Shown here: positions 9,064 to 18,786 of the stretch, one piece after another | Position numbering within the stretch: the first letter of the stretch is position 1 | Layout: the number at the start of each line of letters is the position of its first letter | Assembly: GCA_021396245.1 (NCBI GenBank) | Contig: WNYE01000070.1 | Span: 62,001-126,000 of the forward strand | Source: Sporothrix humicola | Lineage: Eukaryota; Ascomycota; Sordariomycetes; Ophiostomatales; Ophiostomataceae | DNA length: 64,000 nt | Direction: 5' to 3' | The notes under the pieces: generated by a model | What the model saw: only the letters and a program-made list of their open reading frames with translations | The model's database searches: none | Told to the model about the DNA's origin: nothing | Made by a program: the position numbers and the translations under genes

Positions 9064-11939
9064 ATGCGGTGGTGTTTTGTTGCCCTGGGCCTGCTGCCCT
9101 TGGCATGGGCCCTGCCACAGGCCGGCATCCAAGTTGATGATGTCGACGTCGATGAAGCATCAGCCACCATTCCGGCAGCCTCCTCCTCCGTGTCGTCCTC
9201 GGCCGCCTCTGAGAGCTCCGTGTTTGAGTGGCCCAGCGGCGAGGGCATCAACACGTCGACCCTTTTGACAAACGGCACCCTGATCACTGACCCCGTCCGC
9301 ATTGCCTACCTGACGAAGCTGCACGATGAGGTGATTGCCAACATGAACAACGGCAGCGCCGTGCCGATGAGCACGGTGGCGGAGCGCTTTCTCGGAAAAA
9401 GACAGGCCATTGTCGCCGAGTTCTTGGGGCTGTTTATCGACTTTGTGCTGACCGAGTACGCGGGCGAGTTCACCAAGCTGTCGATCGAAATTGGCAAGCT
9501 GTTTGCGTCGGACAACCACGAGTGGTGGAAGGACACGGACCGGTGCCGGGTGCACTTCCAGACGCAGGGCGGCGCGCACGAGGTGATTGAGGGGCTGGAT
9601 AAAGGCGACGAGGAGCCAACGTCCAAATCGAGCTTCAATACCGGGTGGGACAATGCCAAGACGACGGCCCCTCCGGTTTTCTTCTTTGACGACCCCGGCC
9701 TGGGCATGTACTCGGTGCAGTTTACGGCGACGGACACCGTGGCGTGGTCCGGGCTCAAGGGCACGACCAAGTGCTACATTGAAGGCCTGTGCAACCCGCA
9801 GTACGTGTTCTACCACACCGGCTACCGTATTATCTTGAATACATGGCAGTCGCAGGGCGTGACGTCGGCGTGCCAGTACAGCGGCGGCGCTTCCACTCGG
9901 ACGGCGTCGTCTGGGGCGGCGACTGCGGCGTGCCGTGCCACGACGAGACGGACGATTTACCGACCGTCGCGGACCAGGCGCCCAAGATCATGGTCGTCGG
10001 CGACAGCATCTCGCACGGCATGCAGGACGACTGGACGTGGCGGTACCGGCTGTGGAGCTGGCTGACGGGGCTGGGCTACCAGGCGACGTTTGTTGGGCCG
10101 TACACGGGGACACACGGCATGAACGGGCTCGACTCGAGCGAGCCGATGGCGCCTCCTCTGCCGGGTGAGACGCCGCGGACGTTCAGCGTGCAGGGCGGCT
10201 ACGCTGGCGGCGTTTCGTCTGATTTCACCGGCAGCGGCCGCGGCTCCTGGTGGGGCCGCCAGGCGACACAAGACGTCTCGCAGATCAACGCGTGGGTGGC
10301 CGAGTACCAGCCGGACTACATTTTGTTTTTGCTGGGCTTCAACGATTTGGGCTGGTTCGTGACGGGCCCCGACGGCCTGATCGGCCAGATGGGCAACCTG
10401 GTCGAAAACGCCCGCGAGGCCAAGGCCGACGTCCGGATCCTGGTCGGCAACGTCGTGCAGCGGCTGTTTATCAACGGCCGCCAGGATCTGGTTGACAACA
10501 CCAACACCTACAACCAGCTCTTGAAAGACACGCTGCCGAGCTGGTTCCGCTGGGAATCGCCGATTGCGTACGTCGACGTGGCCTCGTACTACGACTGTGG
10601 GCCAGGCAACTGTCCTGACGGTTACGACGGCCTACACCCGTCTGTGTCGGGCGAGCACCACATTGCGCAGGCATTTGCCGACGTGCTGAACAACGAGTTT
10701 GACTTCCCGGGGCAGCCGTACCAGATCCCGGACGCGCTCGACGGCCGTGACGTATCGACGCCGACCAACGTCCGGTCGTACGCCTACCCCGAGGGCGTCT
10801 TCACGACCTGGGACAACATGCCCAACAACCGCGGCTACGAGATCAGGGCGCGCCTAACGGGCATGACCGACTGGTGGTCCGACGGCTCGGTGTATCCCAG
10901 CACCTGGGGCAGCTGGCTGTCGTGGCTGCAGGCGGGGCAGTCGTGGGAGACGCAGGTGCGCACACGGGGCGACCACGATGTTGTGTCGGACTGGTCCGAT
11001 GTGGTGACCGTCGTGGCCGAGCCAAAGACGGCCCCTGGCCCCTCGACCATTAATGTGTACCCCAACCTGGGCCCCAACCAGCTGACCGTCAACTGGGAGC
11101 CCGTCTCTGGGTACGACATCCACTGCTACGGTGTGATTACGTGGGACCTGGACACGCCCGACGCCTTTATCAGCACGTATGCCACCACCGGTACGGAGAT
11201 GGTGTTGAGTGATATGATTGTCGGCCACCGCTACGGCGTCTGGGTGGCCTCCTACATCAACCTTTCGAAAGGAAGCGTGTCTGACTTTGCCGTCACGCCC
11301 GGTGGTCTCCCGGCCGCGGCCAATGCCATTATTTTCGGCGGTGGCGTTCCACTCCCGCCATCCTCGCTGTCCTACGTCGAGGTCGACGCCACCACCATGA
11401 CGTTCAGCTGGCCCGCCACCGTCAACGCCGCCGGCTACACGCTGTACATGCGCAGCCTCATCACCGACTTTGAGGTTGTGGGGTCGACCACGGACACCAC
11501 GCTGACGCTTGGCTTTTTGTTTCCCGGCGTCTGGAACTACGAGTACTGCATCGGCTCCTACAACGGCAACTACGAGAGCGCCTACGGCGGCGCCAGCTGC
11601 GTCACCCCGCCCATCTGCTGCGGCTACAGCTACAGCACCAAGCACGGCGCGATCGTGGATGCCAATGGTGATGTTGTCAACAATTCCACTGTCGACGCCA
11701 CCCCCAAGATCATGGCCGCCCCAAAGGTCGTGTCGAGCGACAACGGAAATGTCACCATCCCCGGCAGTGTCGTCGCCGGCAACGCAACCACCAATGCCAC
11801 TTTGCTGACGATGGATCCCCGCGTCGGCCAGCTCTACAGCATGTACCACCAGGCCCTGGCGTCCCTGTCTCTGCAGCAGAACGGGACCCTCCTGAACCTG
11901 ACGTTTGCGTCGCCAGAGACGGTTGTGCAGATTATTTAG
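9064..11939 (+). CDS. Secreted SGNH/CE3-type esterase with fibronectin III repeats, apparent frameshift
   Basis: Signal peptide MRWCFVALGLLPLAWA, then an N-terminal Cys-bearing domain of unknown type (residues about 90-290) with a Kex2-like GKR site near 120. An SGNH hydrolase domain follows, with GDSISHG (nucleophile Ser, about residue 313), LLGFNDLGW (block III) and DGLHPS with a following H (block V, about 522). About three fibronectin III-like repeats follow (roughly 10760-11020, 11030-11300, 11350-11600) and a Ser/Thr/Asn-rich tail. Such proteins belong with carbohydrate esterase family 3 (acetylxylan esterases). The frame changes near 9885-9895: upstream reads ...ACQYSGG and downstream RFHSDGVVWGGDCG. 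One missing base in a GGC run restores a 958-residue protein. A 50-nt intron (9827-9876) would also fix the frame but removes conserved-looking sequence. The shift may be a sequencing error or a real lesion. Confidence 0.8.
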
Positions 11940-13220
11940 TGCGCGTAGCAGGTAGATAAAAGGCAGTCGAATGCAAAGCGAATGCAAAGCGAATGCAAAG
12001 CGAATGCAAAGCAAATGCAAACTGAATCAAACGACTTGCAATTATTACATTTCTCCTCTTGCCCTGTCATCCTGTCTCCTTCCTTTCTTGTGACTTAGAC
12101 GAAAAGTGGGCCTGGACGGCCTGCTAGCCGAAGCCACAAGCCAAAAAGCCACCATAAACGGTGGGAGAGGGAAGGTGCACACCACGCTCCTTCTCTGCAA
12201 AGAACGAGTGATGCAATGCACCCAGGGAAAGAGCAAAAACGAAAGCACTCAAAAGAGACAAACAAATAAAAGAAAATAGAATAGAAAAGGAAAATGCTCA
12301 ATGCTCAGACCCAATGCAGGATTGACAGGTGACAGGTGGAGCCATCCAAGTCGCTTGAATGTGCCGCTTGTCAGTTGTGCCCCATTGCTAAATGCGCCCG
12401 CAAAGCCTCAATGTCGGGCAACGGTCGCCAAAGCCGCCGAAGCCGTTACATTCGTCTAGACCTCTATGCGACACACTCTCTGATCATTTCAGGCCCTTTT
12501 AACACATTCATCCCATTTCAACATAGCCTCGTCGTCGTTGTCGGCGTTGTTGGCGTTGTTGCATCGTCGCATGTCGCATTCGTGCAACCCGCCAATTTAT
12601 CGTGTGGACAGGCAGAAGCAGCGGCAGAAAGGGCAGGAACAATCACGAGGGCGAGCTACTGTAATGAGCTGCCTTTCAGCTATTCCTAATATTTCTCTTC
12701 CCTCTTCCCTCTTCCCTATTCCTTCCTCTTACTCCCTTATCCCTCTCCTCACCTTTTTCGTAAGTATCTCATATCGATGGCAGTGCAGTTATTGATATCA
12801 TTCCGCAATTGTAGTCTTTTGTTTCCTCTCAAAGTCTCATCTGTATTTATGTCTCGCACGATCCCATGTCTTTTTGCCCCTCGCCTGTATCCCTGGTCTC
12901 TGTCCCTCCACTGACATCATTCTCAGCCTTCTAGCTCCCCTAGTTTTCTTTAGTGTTAGTACTCCCCCAAAGTCGCCCCCAAGAGCCCCAAAGTCACCAA
13001 AAGTCCCCTAAAATCTGACACTGCCCGCTTTTGTCTTGGCCTTTTATTTGTTTACGAGGTTAGGACTGTGTTGACATCTTGGCTGCATCTTGCCATTGAT
13101 GTCTTGGCTTGACGTCGGTTGTCAGACAAGAAACGAGGCGCTTTAATAATCGTCATTTCCGCTCACTTTATTCTCATCTTTCTTCCTTTTTCTTCAACAC
13201 ACTTCACAACACACACCACC
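11940..13220. other. Intergenic, no supported gene
   Basis: About 1.3 kb. It includes the 11-bp tandem repeat at its left end and long pyrimidine-rich stretches (12690-12960) that are probably leader sequence of the next gene. I see no coding signal. Confidence 0.5.
11968..12022 (+). repeat. 11-bp tandem repeat in 3' flank of esterase gene
   Basis: Four perfect copies of CGAATGCAAAG followed by one degenerate copy (CAAATGCAAAC). It begins 28 nt after the stop codon, so it lies in the 3' UTR or just beyond. Confidence 0.9.
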
Positions 13221-14207
13221 ATGACAGACACAAAGCAACCGCTACCCCCCGACCCGGTCGACAACTCGGACGCGCAGTCGATCCTGCCGCCGTACGAGCC
13301 GACCCAGACAGCAGCAGGCAGTTCTTCTTCAGAGCCCGCCCCGCCGGCCTACCAGCCGTCCATGCTCGAGGTCGGCCTCGACGCAGCCAGCGGCAAGATT
13401 GCGTCCACCCACGCCGATGACGCCTCGTTTGATATTCACGCCTTTAATGCCGAGGTCCTCCCTCCAGTGGCTCTGCTGCTGGACGGCCAGACCATCGTCG
13501 ACGAAACGTCGCCCGACATTCCCCTCTACCGAGTCAACCGCGGCCTGGCCTCGCTCGGGCCGGCCACCAAGTCTGTCGAGTTGGACAGGTACGAACAGCG
13601 CTCCGCTTCCGTCGTGCGCCCCCGCAACATGTACCAGCTGCGGCACTCGACGGCCTTTGACTACGTCCTGGGGCTGGGCGACAGCGTGACGACGCTGGGC
13701 CGGCCCGAGTACTACATGCGCGCCGCGAGCAACCGCGCCGCTCCGCTGGGCCACATTGGCATCAAGAGCCGCATCTTTTCGCAGTGGACGGCCCTGCCGC
13801 TGCAGATGGAGCTCGACACGCGGCAAGGCATCAAGGGCATCGGCTTCGACAAGAGCAACACGACGCCCTTTTTCAAGGCCAAGACGCATCCCTCCAAAAA
13901 GGGGGTGATTGTGTGGTATGACGGCGATGGAAAGGCGGCGAAAGAAGCGGCCCTGATGTACGAGACGATGGAAGTGCCGAGCGCCGTGGCGGCCGTCGCG
14001 GCAGAAGAAGGAGGAAAGGGAAAGGAGGCGGCGCCCAAAACGCACACACCCCGTCTGACAATCACTGCCCCGATGCGCCGCGACCGTAGAGACGCACTGG
14101 TCGCCGTCTGGTGCTGCTACGCCTGGGCCCAGGGCGTCAGCCGCCACGTCGAGGTGCCTCTGCCGCGCGGGAAGAATCCATTACACGTGTCGCGTGTTTT
14201 TAACTGA
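13221..14207 (+). CDS. Conserved fungal protein of unknown function
   Basis: Single exon, 328 residues from the ATG at 13221 (ccacc context). The frame is open 34 codons further upstream, but that part is hydrophobic and AT-richer, so I take the internal ATG. A Pro/Ser-rich N-terminus with PPYEPTQ and PPAYQPS (PPxY-like, possible Nedd4/Rsp5 WW-domain docking) precedes a globular part with IPLYRVNRGLASLGPATKSV and YQLRHSTAFDYVLG. I know this type of sequence only as widespread, uncharacterised fungal proteins and see no catalytic motif. There is no signal peptide or membrane segment. It converges on the HD-domain gene, with 87 nt between stop codons. Confidence 0.75.
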   Translation: MTDTKQPLPPDPVDNSDAQSILPPYEPTQTAAGSSSSEPAPPAYQPSMLEVGLDAASGKIASTHADDASFDIHAFNAEVLPPVALLLDGQTIVDETSPDIPLYRVNRGLASLGPATKSVELDRYEQRSASVVRPRNMYQLRHSTAFDYVLGLGDSVTTLGRPEYYMRAASNRAAPLGHIGIKSRIFSQWTALPLQMELDTRQGIKGIGFDKSNTTPFFKAKTHPSKKGVIVWYDGDGKAAKEAALMYETMEVPSAVAAVAAEEGGKGKEAAPKTHTPRLTITAPMRRDRRDALVAVWCCYAWAQGVSRHVEVPLPRGKNPLHVSRVFN

Positions 14208-14294
14208 CGACGACGAACGACGGACGACGGACGACGGACGACGAACAATGTATGATAATGATAGCGAGATGAATTTATTCTTATTCTTTACTTT

Positions 14295-14918
14295 TTACTG
14301 CTTCGCACCCTCTAGGCATCTGATCGCCATCTCCTCGTATGCCTCCAGCCCCGCCACTTGCTTGTTGGCCACCTTGGCCAGGTCGTCCCACCGCCGGACG
14401 TTGAGCTTGTTTTCGAGGAGAGGATCGTGTCGTGCTGCATCCACTTCTGCCGCTGTAAACGGCCCGCCCTGCAGTTCCAGGGTGGTCTTGCTCGTCTGGC
14501 TCAGCGACACCCAGTACGCCGGCTCCGTCGCGCACAAGTACCGCTTCGCCCACACGTGGGCGCCGACCACGCTGTATACCGAGGGGGGAAAGCCGAGTTT
14601 CTGGAGATACAACTCGCCCACCCGCTCGTGCGCCTCGGTGCCAAAGGCTGTGCCGTCTGGGGCGATTAGCTGCGGGAGAGACGCTGCTTCAGGGATGAAC
14701 CGGCCGACATCGTGGAGAAGGGCTGCCAAGACAGTTGGCTCGTCGGCGTTGTTTACAACCGCGAGGGCGGCCGCCTGCAAGGAGTGCTCGAGCTGTGACA
14801 CCGACTCGCCCAGGTAGTCGCCCTGGCCTTGGGCTTCGAGGAAGGAAAAGAGTGTGCGGATGACCTCACGGGGAGTCTCGCTGGTTTTAGCAGTGTTGGT
14901 TTTATTATTGGACTCCAT
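14295..14918 (-). CDS. HD-domain PhnZ-like mixed-valent di-iron oxygenase
   Basis: 207 residues, single exon. It has the HD fold with every metal-ligand position of PhnZ, the 2-amino-1-hydroxyethylphosphonate dioxygenase: H45 (EHSLQAAA), H69-D70 (LLHDVG), H97 (AHERVG), H121 (GAHVWAKRYL) and D178 or D179 (RRWDDLAK). The YLGE motif (Tyr35, Glu38) parallels the Tyr/Glu pair that gates the PhnZ iron site. The blocks AKRYL, LSQTS and LELQGG are typical of this subgroup rather than of nucleotide-cleaving HD enzymes. Members split C-P bonds or oxidise related substrates such as trimethylaminomethylphosphonate. It is probably cytosolic. Its usual partner is a PhyH-type 2-oxoglutarate oxygenase; one lies at 24700, too far to claim linkage. 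The metal-site call is well supported; the substrate is inference. Confidence 0.8.
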   Translation of the reverse strand: MESNNKTNTAKTSETPREVIRTLFSFLEAQGQGDYLGESVSQLEHSLQAAALAVVNNADEPTVLAALLHDVGRFIPEAASLPQLIAPDGTAFGTEAHERVGELYLQKLGFPPSVYSVVGAHVWAKRYLCATEPAYWVSLSQTSKTTLELQGGPFTAAEVDAARHDPLLENKLNVRRWDDLAKVANKQVAGLEAYEEMAIRCLEGAKQ

Positions 14919-16438
14919 GATGGTGATGGCTATGATTTATTATTGTCATTGAAAGAGTTATGCTCCATCATCCTCCAAGAACAGCAGCATTGTCACAATT
15001 TATATACAAGCAGTATAGATACCTTTACTATTTCTTTGTGTTTGCAACTGATTGTAATGGATATGTTTGAGCATCAAGATGTCCACGTTTTTGTTTGTTT
15101 CGATGTCGTTCATCATGTTCCTGGCTAAATCACGGCCTTGATGCCGGTCGTTGCGCTAAATCACGGCGTCTCGCCGATGCATGCACTTGCAATGTGTTGT
15201 AGTCACAATGACCGTTGTGCTATGATATCATTAACTTTTTTATTTTTTCTCTTCGTTAATTTTCCATTTATCAATTTTTATATTTTCAAAGAAAAGGTGA
15301 CGGGGGATTGGACGACTGGTAGGCGACCCATCATGCCGTGCAATGATGAAAGATGATAACAACCTCCTCAACTACATCAAAATGGCTAACAAACAATACG
15401 AACGACCGTCCATGAGGCGTCTCTTCTCTCTAGACGATGAGGCTTAGCAATGCAGAGAAAGCGTGTAATTTTCATCCTCAAGGTCAAGCGAATGTTTAGA
15501 TCGGCTCCAACCTGCCACTGACGGAGCTAATATCATGTTTGCCCTCCGAATCCTTCGTCCGAGAACCCCGGCACAAACGATCCAACCGATCCAAGAGATC
15601 CTGGCGGTGTCAATATTGGAGATCCTTCTGCCAGAAGACGGTGAAGAAATGAACTTGTCAAAGTTGGCTTTCCTTTCGTTTTTCATAGAAAAAGTACACA
15701 ATAGAAGGAATAGAAAATATACGAATACCTCAACAACGACACTAGAATTCGTCTACTTCATTGCCCATATTCAATTTACGGCATCGCTTCACAGCATCAC
15801 GGACTTAACACACAGGATCACAGACAATCTTCCTCTTGGCAAGGATCTGAGATTGAGGCTCACCGTTGTCCGGGTTTGACATTGACATTTGTCGGCCAGG
15901 TAGGGCAGAAGGATTCTCGTCAACCCTGTCTCTGGAACCAGAGGCTGTGCTGAGGAAAATCGGAGAGGCTGCGCCAGCGAGGCCAGCAAATCCCACAGAC
16001 TACTAGCGTGCCATCGTCTGTGCCATCGCCTGTCAACCACAGAAAAGCTCATTCATTTACACGCGATGGAACAGGAAAAAGTTATTTCTGGTGACTTTTG
16101 GCGTCTTTTGGCGGACTGTGATGATTCTGTCGCGTGGTTCATCGCAAAACTTTAGCAAAACTCTCCGTGGTGGATTCTGTCTGGCCATGCGCAGCCTCGT
16201 CCTCCCTCGAGCCAAAGGAACATTGGCTGGCCGTCTGTTGTTTGGGTCGTTTCTGTTGACATTGAAGGATGTATTCGCCTGTATTTTGATTTCCGGACCC
16301 CGGACTGTTTTGACCGGCTGGTCCGTTCGGCCGTCTTCTGTCAAGATATAAAGCCGGCTTGGCTCGCTGTGCTGTGAACATATCATATTCACTTCCATAT
16401 TCAAACTTTTCTCCTCAAAATTACACCTCACACCCAAA
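14919..16438. other. Intergenic, no supported gene
   Basis: About 1.5 kb between divergent genes. AT-rich in the middle (15220-15290). The short open frames show no coding bias. The right end is the promoter of the Gln-rich gene. Confidence 0.5.
16347..16352 (+). promoter_or_regulatory. TATA box of the Gln-rich gene
   Basis: TATAAA about 90 nt upstream of the ATG at 16439, followed by a short pyrimidine-rich leader. Confidence 0.5.
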
Positions 16439-17002
16439 ATGAGAATCCTCTTTCTTCTGTTTGCCTCGATTGGCATGGCCATCCGCGGCCAGCGGCGCAA
16501 GAAGCGGCAGGAAGAGCAATTCCAGCAGCAGCAGCAACTGCAACAGCAGCAGTTCCACCACGAGCAGATGATGCAGCAGCAGCAGTTCCAATACCAGATG
16601 CAGCAGCAGCAGATGCAGCAACAGCAGTTCTTCCACCAGCAGCAACAGCATGGCGCGGGCCAGATTGACCCCAACTTTCAGCAGTCGCACTTTCAGCAGC
16701 AGCAGCACTTTCAGGCCCAGCAGCTGCAGCACTCCCAACAGCCTCTCATCGAGTCTCGCGACATGAACGGCAGTCCTCTGCACTACAACAGCCAGATGCC
16801 GACCCAGTACAACAACATGCCTGTCGACATGAACCACACCCACACGCCTGTCCAAAACAACGCCATCCACCGCGTGCCCGTTCCCGACCACCAGCATCAA
16901 CCTCAACCCCAACAGATCCAGTATGGCAGCGACATCAAGCAGCAGCCAGAGATGGCCTTTACGGGCAACTTCAACCAGCCGCCGCAATACGTCAAGGCGT
17001 AG
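16439..17002 (+). CDS. Short glutamine-rich low-complexity protein with hydrophobic N-terminus
   Basis: 187 residues, single exon. Residues 1-15 (MRILFLLFASIGMAI) look like a signal peptide or membrane anchor, followed at once by a basic RGQRRKKR patch. The rest is dominated by runs of Gln with Met, Phe and His (about 25-105), then a Pro/Asn/Gln tail ending QPPQYVKA. No domain. The composition is prion-like. If the N-terminus is an anchor, the RRKKR stop-transfer patch would leave the Gln-rich part cytosolic; if it is cleaved, the protein would be secreted. A TATA box sits 90 nt upstream. The repeat is a CAG/CAA mix, as in selected polyglutamine rather than simple slippage. Function unknown. 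It converges with the DUF1275 gene, 232 nt apart. Confidence 0.75.
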   Translation: MRILFLLFASIGMAIRGQRRKKRQEEQFQQQQQLQQQQFHHEQMMQQQQFQYQMQQQQMQQQQFFHQQQQHGAGQIDPNFQQSHFQQQQHFQAQQLQHSQQPLIESRDMNGSPLHYNSQMPTQYNNMPVDMNHTHTPVQNNAIHRVPVPDHQHQPQPQQIQYGSDIKQQPEMAFTGNFNQPPQYVKA

Positions 17003-17234
17003 GGTATACGGACGAAGGGAAGAGTTTTGGGTGTTATGTGTGAATAGTCATGTAAATAATATTAATGTGTATATCTATCGGAATGAAAAGCAAGGGGAAT
17101 CTATATATGCCACGTCTAAATGTCTACCTCCTCGCGTCTATGGTATTGTGGGAACAAAATGACAAGGAAAGGAAAGAAACGAGAAAAAAAAAAAAGAATT
17201 CAAACACCGACGATGACGCCTACGGCGCCATCAT

Positions 17235-18125
17235 CTACTTCGTCTTGTCAGCCTTCTTCTTGGCCGGCCACACGAGCCACGACACGGCAATCGCCAGCTT
17301 GAGCGCGGCGGCAATCCACAGCGCGCCCGGCATGCCCGCCCGGCTCCGCTGCAGCCAGCCGCCGGCGATGCCGCCGACGAGCGTGAGGACGGCGGCGGCG
17401 ACGCGGCGGTTGCGCTTGGCGTTGGTGTTGATGGGCGCGAACAGCTTGGGGTCGGAAAACAGGTCGCAGTAGAGCGACGTTAGGACGTTGGTCGGGACTT
17501 CGCCATATCCAAGAACGCGGCTCGTGTAGATCTGGCCGCCAAACTGAAAGGCGAGCAGGGCGAGCGGGCACAGCACAATGTAGTCGTTGGCCTGCTCTTC
17601 GCGGAGGGCAGACTCGGCGAGGGTGCTGAGCTTGGTGTCGGCAAAGGCGGGGACAACGGACGATTGGGCGAGGGCGGCTGCAATAATGACAAAGACGGCC
17701 TGCAGGAGGCAGGTCGTGAACAAAATGACCTTGCGCTGCTGCGAGCCGAGATGGCGAAACTGCGAAAAGGCAAAGGCGCCAAACTGGAAGCAGGCAATCG
17801 ACACGAGCGCCTTGAGCCACAGCCGGGGCTGCGCGGCCGGGAGGTGGGACGCGCCGAGCGCGAGGAAAATGGTGTTGCCGGTCTGCATGCTGACGAACAC
17901 GCCGGCGGCGTTGAAGGCGATGCTGTCGGAGAGACCTGACACCAAACAGTAGATGAGGAGCGGGATGTAGGCATAGGTGCCGTCGATTTCGTCGGTGAGC
18001 GAGGATTTGGGGGGAGGTGTTGTTGTCGATTTCTGGGCGTCGTTTTGCTCGGTCGAGTTGGCCTCGATGTCGGCAGGTGCCGCTGCGGCAGGCGCCGTGA
18101 CGGGTGCCGGCAGCTTGTCGCCCAT
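17235..18125 (-). CDS. DUF1275 (YoaK-type) multipass membrane protein
   Basis: 296 residues from the ATG at 18125; the open frame continues 28 codons upstream, but that part resembles leader sequence. A Pro/Ala/Thr-rich cytosolic N-terminus (residues 1-55) precedes about six hydrophobic segments. Family blocks are visible: YIPLLIYCLVSGLSDSIAFN, VFVSMQTGNTIFLALG (the GNT signature) and VPTNVLTSLYCDLF, ending in a basic KKKADKTK tail. DUF1275 proteins are widespread in bacteria and fungi, predicted membrane proteins with no settled substrate. Single exon. The gene lies downstream of and on the same strand as the beta-mannosidase, 661 nt away, with no sign that the two share a transcript. Confidence 0.88.
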   Translation of the reverse strand: MGDKLPAPVTAPAAAAPADIEANSTEQNDAQKSTTTPPPKSSLTDEIDGTYAYIPLLIYCLVSGLSDSIAFNAAGVFVSMQTGNTIFLALGASHLPAAQPRLWLKALVSIACFQFGAFAFSQFRHLGSQQRKVILFTTCLLQAVFVIIAAALAQSSVVPAFADTKLSTLAESALREEQANDYIVLCPLALLAFQFGGQIYTSRVLGYGEVPTNVLTSLYCDLFSDPKLFAPINTNAKRNRRVAAAVLTLVGGIAGGWLQRSRAGMPGALWIAAALKLAIAVSWLVWPAKKKADKTK

Positions 18126-18786
18126 GGTGTTGGGTCGAAATTGTGGTACGGAGTGTGAGTGTGGGTTGTGTTTTGGTTCGGAAGATGTCGTGATAAGGAA
18201 GGAGGCCAATGGAGGTCAAGTCGTCGATGACTTTTGTCGTCAATTTTTAAGGAAAGAGCGCAAGAGCGAAAGAGTGGAAGGAGAAGGAAAGAAGGAGTGT
18301 TGTTTCGACAGTATTTAAAGGAGCGAAGAAAAGCGAGGGTTGTCGGCAACAGAAAGGGAAAAATTACCCAAAAGGGAAAATGTCGCAAGTAGGAGTCATG
18401 GGAATTGCATTGGTTTTTCTTCTTTACTTTTTTTTTCTCATGCATCAGTTCTAGAACGGCGTTTCTTCTCTTTTGCGCCGACACCGCGCAGTCACATGAT
18501 ATGACGTGATGTTTTGTGCTGGTTTCCAGTGGATTTCGTTCAATTTCAGCGATATTTTTGTTACTTTTTGTTATCTAAGAGCCCCATTAGACCCCATTTG
18601 ACCCCCATTTGAGGCTCCATCCGCGGCCGCTAGCACTAAACACCCACTAAACCCAATCCTTCGCCAAGCTTTGACGGTCACTTTCTTTTCTTTCCCCCTG
18701 AACCAATAACAACAATCGAATTGCGACATCAAGACATCGACGCCACGACACAATCGTGCGACGCGACAATCACCACTCCTTCACGA
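18126..18786. other. Intergenic, promoter of DUF1275 gene
   Basis: Pyrimidine/purine-rich leader and promoter sequence for the minus-strand DUF1275 gene, then the 3' flank of the beta-mannosidase. Nothing else seen. Confidence 0.45.

Noticed and set aside
9858..9881. 23-nt GT...AG segment that would repair the esterase frame
   Set aside because: Far below the minimum size of fungal spliceosomal introns (about 45 nt).
10854..12020. 388-codon minus-strand frame
   Set aside because: Antisense to the FN3 repeats of the esterase; no domain.
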